From: Elymus sibiricus
Lineage: Eukaryota; Streptophyta; Magnoliopsida; Poales; Poaceae
Reading direction: 5' to 3'
Assembly (NCBI GenBank): GCA_039707655.1
Contig: CM077667.1
Location: 418,295,409-418,359,408, forward strand
Length of the DNA: 64,000 nucleotides
In this document: positions 45,759 through 58,000 of the stretch, piece by piece
Layout: each line of letters begins with the position of its first letter
Position numbering within the stretch: the first letter of the stretch is position 1
The notes under the pieces: generated by a model
What the model was told of the DNA's origin: nothing
Database searches by the model: none
What the model saw: the letters and a program-made list of their open reading frames with translations, nothing else
Translations under genes and position numbers: made by a program

Positions 45759-47420
45759 TGATGTCTACTACGCAACTTTATTCTTGTAGACTTTGTTGGG
45801 CCTCCAAGCGCAGAGTTTTGTAGGACAGTAGCAATTTTTCCTCAAGTGGATGACCTAAGGTTTATCAATCCGTGGGAAGTGTAGGATGAAGATGGTCTCT
45901 CTCAAACAACCCTGCAATCAAATACAGGAAATCTCTTGTGTCCCCAACACACCCAATACAATGGCAAATTGTATAGGTGCACTAGCTAGTTCGGCGAAGA
46001 GATGGTGATACAAGTGCAATATGGAAGGTAGATATAGGTTTTTGTAATGTGAAAATATAAAAACAACAAGGTAACAAATAGTAAACAACGAGCAAAATAT
46101 TATATTAATGCTTGGAAACAAGGCCTAGGGTTCATACTTTCACTAGTGCAATCTCCCAACAATGCTAACATAGTTGAATCATATGATCATCTCTCAACGT
46201 GCAACAAAGAATCACTCCAAAGTTCCTATCTAGCGGAGAACAATAAGATGAAATTGGTGTAGGTAGTAGAACTACCTCAAAGTTATTCTTTCCGATCAAT
46301 CTTTTTAGCTATTCCTATAATGTCACAAACAGCCCTAGAGTTCGTACTAAAATAACACCAATGACACATATCAATCCACCGTAATGTCACCTAGATACTC
46401 CAATGTCACCTCAAGTATCCGTGGGTAAATTATGCGACATGCATCAAACAATTTCAGATCTATCATATTCAATCCAACACAAAGAACTTCAAGGAGCACC
46501 CCAAGATTTCTATCGGAGAACGTAGGACAAGAACGTGTATCAACCCCTATGCATAGATTACCCCAATGTCACCTCGGGAATCCGCAAGTTGAGTACCAAA
46601 ACATACATGAAGTGAATCAATAGAACACTCCATTGTCACCACAGGTATCCACATGCAAGACATATATCAAGTGTTCTCAAATCCAATATTCAATCCAACA
46701 TAACGAGATCTCAAAGGGAAAGATTCAATTCATCACAACATGGTAGCAAGGGAATAACATCATATGATCCGACTATATTAACAAAGCCCGTGATACATCA
46801 AGATCATGACATCTCAAGAACACAAGAAAGAGAGAGATTGAACACATAGCTACTGGTTTATACCCTCAGCCCCGAGGGTGAACTACTCCCTCCTCGTCAT
46901 GGCCTCCGCCGGGATGATGAAGATGGCCACCGGATGATGATTTCCCTCTCCGGCAGGGTACTGGAAAGGCTCCAGATTGGTTTTTCATCGATACAGAGAG
47001 TTGCGACGGTGGAGCGGAGAGTCTCTGCTTACTTCTGGGGTTTCTGGGATTTATAGGATTTTTCAGCATTGGAATCACGCGCAACGGAGCCACGTGGGCC
47101 CCACCACATATCAGGGCGCAACCTAGGGGGGGCCACGCCCTGATGGCTTGTGCCCTACGGGTGGCTCCCCTCCGGTGGTTCTTCGCTCCAATATTGCTTA
47201 TTTCCTCCAGATAAAATCATCAAAAAGTTTGTGGTGATTCCGAGAACTTTCATTTTCTGCACAAAAACAACACCACGGTAATTCTGCTGAAAACACCGTC
47301 AGTCCGGGTTAGTTCTAAATAAATCATATAAAGTGCATCAAAACCATATAAAAGTATTGTAAACATAGGCAAATATGGCATGAATAATTCATAAATTATC
47401 GATACGTTGGAGACGTATCA
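45759..47420 (-). repeat. 3' LTR of the pol-less element (1,662 bp)
   Basis: Starts TGATGTCTACTACGCAACTT and ends GATACGTTGGAGACGTATCA in plus orientation. The part that can be compared with the 5' LTR shows about 21 substitutions and a 4-bp gap in about 500 bp (about 4%), by eye. Confidence 0.88.
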
Positions 47421-50400
47421 GCATCCACAAGCTTAATTCCTACTCGTCCTCGAGTAGGTAAATGATAAAAGAAATAATTGATGAAGTGTGAATGCTAGCA
47501 TAATGTATAATATTTGTCAAGGATAATTTCAGCCACTTTTCTAGCATCATAACCAGCAAGTATTTCCCATAAGGCTTCTCATAATCAAGTAGCAAGTTAT
47601 TCACATGTTAAAGTATAGACCATAAACTTTCTTGAAAACTAGGAAACTATGTTTTCAGTCATCAAACAATTACAATTTATCTTATTTTCAGGAAGGGTCT
47701 ATGTAAGAGCTTTGGCTTAGCAAATTCCACATACTCAACTATCATTTAGTCTTCCATGATTGCTGACACTCAAAGCATATTTTTAGAACAAACAATTTTA
47801 GTCAAACACATAGGAAGATAGGGGCTTAATGTTTCGCCTCCCAACTTATTTATCTCAGGGATAATGTCAACAAATAATGAATCATGATCACCCATATTCA
47901 ACTGAATATATGTGTCTGGATCTTTCCCCACCACATGATACTCGCCAACTAAGGAATTGATAGATTGAAATAGGGATGAACATTATTGACTCTTGCATAA
48001 AAGTAAAAGATAGGCCCTTCGTAGAGGGAAGTAGGGATTTGTAGAGGTGCCAGAGCTCATTGTTTTAAAGGAGAGATGAATATGTAATTTTGAGTGGTAT
48101 ACTTTTCCTGTCAACGTCACAACCGAGTTTTCAATATCTTCCATGCTAATCACATTATTGGCGGTTCCCAAACAAAATTGAAATTTTACTCCCCCTCCAC
48201 CATTCAAACACATTCCATGGCTAGCCGAATCCACGGGTACCATCCAAACAATCAAATTTCTAGGGGGAGTTCTTGTTTATTTATTTTTGTATTATGCAGG
48301 ATTGGCATCCTTTTTACCAGCCTCTCTCATGCATTGACAAGTGAATAAACACTTATCCTGAGAATAACCCGCTTAGCATGGAAGATAGTGACCGCTCCGT
48401 CGCTCCATGAGCGATACGAGCACACAAAATAGATGTTTATTTGAATGTTTAGAGGTGGCACATGCAAGTTTACTTGGACTTGCAGTGAAATACCATATAT
48501 AGGTAGGTATTGTGGACTCTCATGGAAGAAACTTGGCTCAATGATTTGGATGCACAAGTAGTATTTCTACTTAGTACGAAGTTTTGGCTAGCATTCTAAA
48601 CAAGCATCACATGTTAGAGGATCCATGACAATATAACTGCTACGTGAATATAAACAAACATAACCATTACGTTGTCTTCCTTGTCCAACGACAACTACTT
48701 GATCAAGTTTGAAAATAATTAATGGGGGTTCACAATCATAGAAGATGTCCAAGATAGTGTATTTATATGTGAAACCTCTCTTCCTTCAACATTCTTTCAT
48801 GAATTGTTTAAATGACCAATGTTATGTTTGCTAACTTTCAATAAATTTTACCGCTTATACTCTCAGTATGTGAAGTCACTACTCCCCATGAGAAAATAAT
48901 ATGAAGAATATATAATTTAACATTTATGACATTCAATTCATTCAACGTTTACTCTCAGGATATAAGTGAAGCACAAGAGTAAATTTCGAACTACTCTCAA
49001 AAGATATAAGTGAAAATCAATGAGTAGTTAGACAATAAAGTAGCTATGTGAGGACTCTCTCTTTCAATAAATATTTTCAGATTTGAGTATTTTATTCAAA
49101 CAGCAAACTAAACAAAAATAGCACTCCAAGAATAGCACGCATCATGTGAACGAATAAAAATTTAGGCTCAACATAGGCTAACCGATAGGTTGTGAAGAGA
49201 GGTGGGATGCGTAGCGTCCCCAAGCTTAGATGCTTGATACTTCTTGTAATATTGACTTGGGGTGTCTTGGGCATCCCCAAGCTTGAGCTTTTGTGTCTCG
49301 TTCAATCCTCTCATATCATGGTTTCACCTATTCTCAAAAAGTCCATCCACACAAAACTTGAAAAGAACTTGTGAGATAGGTTAGTGCATATACGAATAAA
49401 TCAACACTTTATGTACTGCCAAGACAAGTTGCATAATAATTTTCAAACATTATCTACTGTATACTATAATTTCCATAATTTATATCTACCAATATAAGTC
49501 ATGAAAACCATTGGAGAAGTAGATAACAAAACTATGACAGCAATCTGTCTAAACATGATAGTCTGTAGCAAATAATTTAGAAAGTGCACTTATGTATCTC
49601 TAAAAATTATGAAAATTTAGGAAATGATAAATAATTTATATGAAAATACTGTGTAAAAATTTCAAAAACTTTCCACGTTCCAGTAAAGTATGGAAATTCA
49701 AACACTACAGAAAAAGTTTCTGTTTTTACACAGCACACATCAAACATGCAATTCAAGCATCCTAAAGGCAATTCTTGGAACTTTTTATTGAAAAACAAGA
49801 TTATAAATAACGGCAAGAAAATAATAACAAAATAAAATGACTCTCCAATCAAAACTCATATTATGTGACGAATAAAAATATAGCTCCAAGTAAGATATAC
49901 CGATAGTGTTGAAGACGAAAGAGGGGATGCCTTCTGGGGCATCCCCAAGCTTAGGCGCTTGAGTCTTCCTTGGGTATTACTTGGGGGTGCCTTGGGCATC
50001 CCCAAGCCTAGGTTTTTTTCACTCCTTATTCTCCTCATATCGGTGTCTCACCCAAAACTTGAAAACTTCAATCACACAAAACTTAACGGAACTTCGTGAG
50101 ATGGGTTAGTATGATAAATAAAGATCATTCACTTAGGTACTGTCAAGACAAGATTCATAATTGTTCTCACATAATACCTACTGTATTCTACTATTCATAT
50201 AATTTATATCACTGAATATAAGCTATGGGAACACTAAAACAAGCAAACTATGCATGCAGAACAGAATCTGTCAAAAACAGAACAGTCTGTCAAGATCTGT
50301 AGTATAACCATACTTTCCTGTCTCTACGAATTCTTAAAAAATTGTAAAACTTAAATAATTTGCATATAAATGCTGTGTAAAAATTTCAGATTTTTTTGCT

Positions 50401-50876
50401 CCAGTAAAATCAGAGAAATTATTTACTGGAGGCAAAAGTTTCTGTTTTTGCACAGAATCAAATCAACAAGTATCCGTACTATCCCAAAGGCTTTACTTGG
50501 CACATTATTGAAATAAAAGGAGCAAAACATGATTAATATAGTAGCTTAATCATATGAACACACAAAAACATAAAGGAAAGTGTTGTGTTATCTCCTAACA
50601 AGCGGTTTTCTTTAAAGTCTTTTAGCTAGGCATGATGATTTCAATGATGCTCACATAAAAAGTAGTAATTGAAACATGCAAGAGAGCATCATGAATCTCA
50701 TGACAAGCACATTTAAGTCTGACCCACTTCCTATGCATAGGGATTTTTGTGAGCAAACAATTTATGGGAGCAAGAATCAACTAGCATAGGAAGGCAAAAC
50801 AAGCATAACTTCAAAACTTTTAACACATAGAGAGGAAATTTGATATTATTGCAATTCCTACAAGCATATGTTCCTC
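47421..50876 (-). other. Long non-coding internal region of the pol-less element
   Basis: About 3.4 kb has no ORF of significance. It includes a tandemly duplicated segment (49,130-50,560) and the polypurine end next to the LTR. Confidence 0.65.
49130..50560. repeat. Diverged tandem duplication of about 719 bp
   Basis: Matching landmarks occur about 719 bp apart: GAACGAATAAAAATTTAGG at 49,149 and GACGAATAAAAATATAGC at 49,867, the paired motif GCATCCCCAAGCTTAGGCG/TTGGGCATCCCCAAGC in each copy, and the TGCCAAGACAAG / TGTCAAGACAAG segment. The copies are clearly diverged. Confidence 0.75.
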
Positions 50877-52284
50877 TGATAACCCACAAGTATAGGGGAT
50901 CGCAACCGTTTTCGAGGGTAGAGTATTCAACCCAAATTTATAGATTCAACACAAGGGGAGCCAAAGAATACTTGAGAGTATTAGCAGTTGAGTTGTCAAT
51001 TCAACCACACCTGGAGATTAAATATCTGCAGCAGAGTGATCAGTAGCACAATAATATGATAGTTTGATAGCAGTAGTGACAGTAACAGCAGCGGTAACAG
51101 TAATACCAATAGTTTTGTAGCAGTTGGAACAGCGGCAACAATAGTAACTTAGCAAGAACAATAAGTGGAAAGGTCGTAGGCACCGGATCGGTAACTCGTT
51201 GGATGATATTCGTCATGTAACAGTCATAACCTAGGGCGATACAAAACTAGCTCAGTTCATCAATGTAATGTAGGCATGTATTCCGTAAATAGTCATACGT
51301 GCTTATGGAAAAGAACTTGCATGACATCTTTTGTCCTACCCTCCCGTGGCAGCGGGGTCCATAAGGAAACTAAGGGATATTAAGGCCTCCTTTTAATAGA
51401 GAACCGGAACAAAGCATTAACACATGGTGAATACATGAACTCCTCAAACTACGGTCATCACCGCGAAGTATCCCAAATATTGTCACTATGGGGTTGACGG
51501 ATCAAAACACGTAATAGGTGCATATGACTAGGCAAGATCGGATCAAGAACATTGATATAGAGATGATAACATAAACGGTTCAGATCTGAAATCATGGCAC
51601 TCGGGCCCTAGTGACAAGCATTAAGCATAGCAAAGTCATAGCAACATCAATCTCAGAACATAATGGATACTAGTGATCAAGCCCTAACAAAACTAACTCA
51701 ATTACATGATGAATCTCATCCAACTCCTCACTGACCAGCAAGCCTACGAAGGAATTACTCACTCCCGGTGGGGAGCATCATGGAATTGGCGATGGAGAAA
51801 GGTTGGTGATGACGAAGACCGAAGATTCCCCTCTCCGGAGCCCCAAACGGGCTCCAGATCTGGCCTCCCGATGAAGAACAGGAGGTGGCGGTGGATCCGT
51901 ATCGTAAAACGCGATAATTCTTCCTCTCTGTTTTTTTCTCTAGAATTAGGAATTTATAGTGGCGGAGATAGGGCAAGTGGGGCCACGAGGTGGGCACAAC
52001 CCACCAGGGCGCGCCCAGGGGGCCTGGCGCGCCCTGGTGGGTGATGCTCACCCTGGCCCCCCTCTCTGGTAGATTTTGGCTCCAATAATTCTCATTTATT
52101 CTGAAATAATTCTCCAAAAAGTTTCATTCCATTCCGAGAACTTTTATTTCTGCACAAAAACAACACCTTGGTAGTTCTGCTGAAAACAGCGTCAGTCCGG
52201 GTTCGTTCCATTCAAATCATGCAAATTAGAGTCCAAAACAAGGGCAAAAGAGTGAGGAAAAGTAGATACGTTGGAGACGTATCA
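50877..52284 (-). mobile_element. Solo LTR, TSD TCCTC
   Basis: A 1,408-bp LTR starts TGATAACCCACAAGTATAGG and ends GAGACGTATCA in plus orientation, flanked by the 5-bp duplication TCCTC at 50,872-50,876 and 52,285-52,289. It resulted from LTR-LTR recombination of an element of a related family. Its insertion disrupted the reading frame of the element's ORF. Confidence 0.92.
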
Positions 52285-53841
52285 TCCTCCCTCATAACAA
52301 ATTTCAGTAGCATCATGAAGGGATTCAACAATATAACTATCACATAAAGCATTATCTTCATGATTCACAAGCATAGAAAATTTATTACTCTCCCCACAAG
52401 CAAACTTCTCATACATAATAGTGGGAGTATCATAGGAGACTTGAATATTATAAATTGTTTCCACATTAAAAGAGTAATGTTCAGAGGAAGGATATTCATA
52501 ATTGTGACAAGTTGTATAATAATCATCATCACTACTTTTCATAACATAAGTATCATCACAATAATCATCATAAATAGGAGGCATGTAATCATCACAACAA
52601 ATTTGATCATTCGAAGTAGGGGAACTAAAAAGATCATCTTCGTTATGCATAGCATCACCAAGCTTGGAACACACATCAATTGCAGCAAATATATTCTCAA
52701 ACATGTCATTCTCATAAAGCATAGCATCCTGAAGCTTATGGGTTTGCATATCATTAGGATAATCATCAATAGCATGAATAGGACCAATAGTGTAACAATT
52801 ATTATCATCATAATTTTCCAAGTTGGTGCCCAAAAGATTTTCAATATTATAAGGAGTATCATTATCTTCCCAATCATCCTCATCACAACAAGTATTAGGC
52901 ATAACAAAATAATCATCAAGTGTATCATCATCCACACTACTTTCGTATTTATTCTCAACAATGATAGGAGAAAGATTTTTTGAGAGGGATACCTTTTTAC
53001 CTTTACCTTTTCTTCTTTTCTTCTTCTTCACCACCTTATGCGTGGGTTTGAATAATCTTTTCGAGCTTCTTATTGAAGAGATTGGTTCGATGGGAAGCTC
53101 TTCATTGCAACCTGATTCATCACGAGAAACAATGTGAGGGTATTGGGAGACCTTTACCCTTTCATTAGTATTCCTTTTGTATTCTATTGGTTTCTCATTC
53201 TTTCTATAGTTGGCAATATAATCATTCTCATTGCAATTCACTACGCAAAACATATAGATTTCTTGTAGATTAGTTTCATTATCATTTGTGACAATGAATA
53301 TATCAAACCAATCATTTTTATGTGATAATTCTTCACACCCCAAAAATAGAGAAAGTTCATTATAGAGTTCACGGAAGATCAAATTATCACAATATTTGGA
53401 AACGGTTCGGTCATGAAAAAGCATGCATTGGAAATTAAGATGACCAACCCTATTGAAAAGTTCACAAGTAATGGGATGAAGAGAGCATAATCTTGTGGCA
53501 CATTCATCTATCACTTTAAGCCACCAATTAGTTTGATCATTTTTATGCTTCTTACAAAATCCATCGTCCGTATATGGCATGTCTTTGCAAATTTTATTCA
53601 CTCCACAAATATTGACATGCTTATAGGAAATCTTTTTATCATAACTAGTGCAATCATCATGAGCATCATGGATATTCAGAGAATTAATACTAACAATATT
53701 GCTATCGTGCTCATCATTCAAGGAATTCTCATTAAATATTTTCGTAATTTCTTCCTCTACCAATTGAGCACAATTTTCTGAATCCTTATTTTCACGAAAG
53801 ACATTATAAAGACGAAACAAAGGAGGCAACCTAAACTCCAT
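52282..53841 (-). pseudogene. Orphan Asp/Asn-rich gag-position protein, C-terminus cut by a solo LTR
   Basis: From the ATG at 53,841, 126 bp inside the 5' LTR, a 519-residue frame runs to a TGA created by the solo LTR. The protein is strongly Asp/Asn/Tyr-rich and low-complexity in its second half, with one basic patch (KKKKRRKGKGKK). No zinc knuckle, protease or polymerase motif is seen. On the other side of the solo LTR the frame continues for about 46 codons, with a Cys-x2-Cys pair near its start, to a TAG at 50,731-50,733. I do not know its function; position suggests a structural gag role. Such pol-less elements depend on proteins from other elements. Confidence 0.7.
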
Positions 53842-53939
53842 TTTTTTGTAGTCTTCTTTTATAAAACCAAACTAGTGAAAAACAAGAAACTAAAAGATTT
53901 AATTGCAAGATCTAAAGATATACCTTCAAGTACTCACCT

Positions 53940-53958
53940 CCCAGGCAACGGCGTCAGA
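53940..53958 (-). other. Degenerate primer-binding site (tRNA-Asp type)
   Basis: On the minus strand TGACGCCGTTGCCTGGGA follows the LTR by about ten bases. It differs at a few positions from TGGCGCCGTTGCCGGGGA, complementary to the 3' end of tRNA-Asp, the usual primer for related Triticeae gypsy-type elements. Confidence 0.7.
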
Positions 53959-53966
53959 AAATGGCT

Positions 53967-54473
53967 TGATGTCTACTACACAACTTTATTCTTGTAGACT
54001 TTGTTGGGCCTCCAAGCGCAGAGTTTTGTAGGACAATAGCAATTTTCCCTCAAGTGGATGACCTAAGGTTTATCAATCCGTGGGAGGTGTAGGATGAATA
54101 TGGTCTCTCTCAAACAACCCTGCAATCAAATACAAGAAATCTCTTGTGTCCCCAACACACCCAATACAATGGCAAATTGTATAGGTGCACTAGTTCGACG
54201 AAGAGATGGTGATACAAGTGCAATATGGATGGTAGATATAGGTTTTTGTAATCTTAAAATATAAAAATAACAAGGTAACAAATAGTAAACAACAAGCAAA
54301 ACGGTATAGTAATGCTTGGAAACAAGGCCTAGGGTTCATACTTTCACTAGTGTAATCTCCCAACAATGCTAACATAGTTGAATAATATGATCATCCCTCA
54401 ACGTGCAACAAAGAATCACTCCAAAGTTCCTATTTAGCGAAGAACAATAAGATGAAATTGGTGTAGGTAGTAG
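53967..54473 (-). repeat. 5' LTR of the pol-less element, truncated by the CACTA insertion
   Basis: It starts TGATGTCTACTACACAAC and corresponds base for base to 45,759-46,268 up to GTGTAGGTAGTAG. The CACTA begins at that point; in the left LTR the sequence continues with AACTACCTC. Confidence 0.9.
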
Positions 54474-54690
54474 CACTAGTAGAAAACAGGGTACTAGTCC
54501 CGGTTCCAGAGGGCCTTTAGTCCCGGTTCTGGAACCGGGACAAAACAAACGGGACTAATACCCAAAACCTTTAGTCCCGGTTTTCTTACGAACCGGGACC
54601 AAAGGGGCTCCACGTGGCCGCTGCGGGGCGCCCAGGCAGGAGGACCTTTAGTCCCGGTTGGTAACACCAACCGGGACTAAAAAGCAGCCA
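54474..54690. repeat. CACTA left terminus and subterminal repeats
   Basis: The terminal CACTAGTAGAAAA is followed by several copies of TTTAGTCCCGGTT facing AACCGGGACTAAA, forming hairpins near 54,518-54,541, 54,569-54,605 and 54,648-54,680. Subterminal repeats of this type are transposase-binding sites in En/Spm elements (established for TNPA). Confidence 0.9.
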
Positions 54691-55033
54691 CGCGTCAGCA
54701 GCTCGCAGGCGCTGGTTTTTTTTTGGAAGGGGGGGTTTAGGGGTTTTGGAGGGTTAATTTAGGGGTTTCATATTGTGTTAGCTAGCTAATAGAGAGAAGT
54801 AACCTGTCTTTCTCCGTGCTTGGTCGACGCTGGCTACTATACATATAGAGAGAACTCGACGCTAGCTAGTAAGCAAATGAAGGAAACCATTAATTACACA
54901 AGATCGTCATGAACATATATAGAGAGAAGTGACATCTCTTTCTCCGTGCTTGGTCGAACAACAAGTTTTCGTATATCTATCCGACGCTACTACATATGTA
55001 CAATATAATATCTCTTACAATCCCTAACATCAT

Positions 55034-58000
55034 CTACCTAAGACCCATTTGCAATTTCACATGGTATTCTCCGTGTTCAGGTATGACGTGGTCAAGAAAG
55101 AATCCCGCCAATTCCTCTTGAATTGCTCATATGCGATCATGTGGTAGGAGTTCATCCCGCATCTGCCAGATCTAATTTAAAGAAGGGGGTCAATACATAT
55201 ATATGAATGAAACTCAACACAATTGATGGTAATATATAAAATAAAATTGTGAATATTGTTTACGTACTGCAAATTGTTTCTCAGAGAAGCCCCGCTCAGA
55301 GGTCGACTGGCGAATGAACTCGCATACGTAGTATCCACATAAATGATTCCCGGGTGCCTGGTACAAGCACTTTACGAGAATAGAGTTCAATCAAACTGAT
55401 AAGCAAGCATGATAATGGTATTGATGAAACTAGAATCAATGAGAGATGCGCGGAACTAGCTAGTACTACTTACTTTGGGGTGTGTAAATCGCAGCTCGTT
55501 GTTTAGACCGGGAACCATTCCGGTGAACTGTTTCCAAACCCTGGCGGGCAAAGAAAATGATTACTTGATATCAGGAAATGAACGAAAGTTGCCGATATGG
55601 TCCCGGTATTGATTGAACTTACTTCTGGAGCATTGCAGTCATGTCCGCATAATACTCAGGATCTTTACGTCTCGAGTCTAAGACAGTTACTAATGCCCCG
55701 TCAAGGTTAATGGATAGCAGAATAAAGTGGAACCTGCGCACGCATAACTCATCAATTACATTACTTAACCTCGAGTAAGCGAAACCGAATATGCACAAGA
55801 CAGTAACACTCACTTGAAGTTGTAAGGAAAGAGTATTTCCCTTTTGTTTTGATGTCTAAGGAACGCTTCTAGCAAGTTGTCCTCAGTAACTTTGGCTCTC
55901 TTTTGTACCGACCATTCATTTACGGTATTTGGGCTAATGAACCCAATGTCATAGATTTGTTCTTTTTTGCATTCGACCATCTTCAATCTGCATAATATAG
56001 TGAGGATAATTATATATACATGCAATGAACGAGCTGAGCTAGAGACTTAATTATAGAAGTAATACTTACAGACAGTAGCAAGTCATGAGTTGTTTGTCGA
56101 GGGCCTCTTGATTGAATAACTGAAATAACTCCACAAATTCAACAGGCATCAGGTCGACTCCAATGAAGTCGTGCTCTTTTTTAATTCCGACCATCAAACT
56201 GTCGGTCCCAGACTTCCTGCAGGTTTCCATGTACCACTCATGCAATTTTTGCATCATCGTTGTTAGATGAGGATGATCAGGTTTGACGAGAGGCTTCCAG
56301 TGCTCGTATCTAAAGTTCTCTACTACTACCTCAGCCATTTCAAACTGTACATCATCGCCCACGTAATCACCAAGAGTGGTACCGAGCAGTAGCACCGGAT
56401 GATTAGCGATATCTCTAGACACCTTGAGCGGGGGGCACGATTGCTTCTCCTGTTCGCCGAGCTGGGGAATTGTTTTCCCACTTCTTCGTTTTTTTTCTCT
56501 TGCAGCACTGGAAGTACTTCCCGACCGCCGCACTTCATCATATGTCTTTTGAATACAGCGGTCATAGTTGGATTGCGGCGGAGGCGGTGGTGGTCGCTTC
56601 AGGGCATCCAGAGTGCGCTTCCCTTTCACCGGATCTACCGTTTCCTTCGGAGGTGGACGTTTCCGTGCAAAATGGGCCTTCACTTCGGCTTCACTGATTT
56701 CAACGTTTTCCTTGTCAGTCCTCTCATATGGTAACTTTGGAAGAGGCTTGAGGCTTGGAACAAATTTGTATTTCTTCCCGCCTATTGTACTGCTAGCCGC
56801 CAGAGCGGCGGCGTCTCTCTTCCGCAGTTGCTGACGCGCCGGAGGAGGTGGAGTGCCCTGATGCGCCGGAGGAGGAGGAGGAGGAGGTGGAGTGCCCTGA
56901 CGCGCCGGAGAAGGCGAAGGAGGAGGCGGAGTGCCCTGACGCGCCGGAGGAGGCGGAGTGCCCCGACGCGCCGGAGGAGGAGAAGGAGTAGGCGGAGTGC
57001 CCTGACGCGCCGGAGGAGGCTGTGTCTGCTGAGGCGTCCAGTTTGGAAGCTTGATGTACTCCTTTCTCCATAGACAGGTACTACTCAAAGCATTTTCCAT
57101 AAGAATAATATCCTCTTCACCTGTAGGGTTGTCAAGCTCCAGCGCCTCAAATCCATCCATTATTTCATCCACCGTCACAACAGCATAGCCATGTGGAATC
57201 GGACGGCAATGGAAAGTTCCCTCAACTCGAGGAGGTACAACAGAGCCGACCGCCGCCATGAAGGTCAGGTTCTGGCATTTCGTCATTAGCTCGCAATGTT
57301 CAGCCTCCGTGATACTATCCACGGGGTAGCGAGGAGCTGTGAAATCAGGCTGAACGAGCTCCGTGGAAGCCACGCTGCTTCTCCGCTGAGATGGTGGGGT
57401 AGCTTCTGGGGCAGCGTCGAAGGAAGGATCTTCGTGCCGCTCAGATGGTTGGCCGGTAGCTCGCTGGCTCTCAAGTTCCTCTTGTTTTGCTAATCTTGCA
57501 CTGAGCTTCTGCATTTCGCTTGCTTCCTGTTTCCTCTTTCTCTCTCGGCTTCTATAACCACCGCTGTCGGGAAACCCATGCACCCACGGAACGGAGCCTG
57601 ATGTGCCTCGTGTTCGTCCAGGGTGTTCAGGATTCCCGAGGGCCTCTGTCAGCTCGTCCTTCTCTCTGTCGGGAATGAACGTCCCTTCCTGCGCTGCCTT
57701 GATTGCTGCCTGAAGCTTCCGGAAGGGTATTGCAAGTTGCTCGTCCGTGCAAACACACTCCCTTGTTTCTGGGTCCAAAGTTTCCCCAACCCCGAAGAAC
57801 CAAGTCCTTGAAAGATCTGGCCAGTGCAATGTCGCTGGTTGGACATTCTTAGCAAGCAGGTCTTGCTCAGCTTTGTCCCACAACGGCCGGGCTATGTAGT
57901 AGCCACCTGACCCCGTGTGATGGTGATACTTCTTATTTGCAGCATTTTTCTTGTTTGTCAGTGACCTTTTCTTACCCTTCTCCGATTTCTTGTGGGCCAC

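Larger units (their letters stand above)
45759..54473 (-). mobile_element. Non-autonomous LTR retrotransposon with an orphan gag-like ORF
   Basis: The 3' LTR is complete (45,759-47,420) and the 5' LTR starts at 53,967, interrupted at 54,474 by a CACTA element. On the minus strand LTRs read TGATACGTCTCCAACG...GTAGACATCA. A degenerate primer site (TGACGCCGTTGCCTGGGA, compare tRNA-Asp) lies at 53,940-53,956 and the polypurine end GAATTAAGCTTGTGGATGC adjoins the 3' LTR. The 5-bp duplication on the left is GCTGC; the right partner lies outside. Its only long ORF is at 52,282-53,841; no protease, integrase or reverse transcriptase is present. A solo LTR is nested at 50,877. Confidence 0.88.

Noticed and set aside
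52360..52983. Plus-strand 207-codon frame rich in Ile
   Set aside because: It mirrors the Asp/Asn codons of the minus-strand orphan ORF and has no independent support.
54725..54775. Telomere-like TTTAGGG sequence
   Set aside because: Only isolated GGGTTTAGGGG-type strings, no tandem array.
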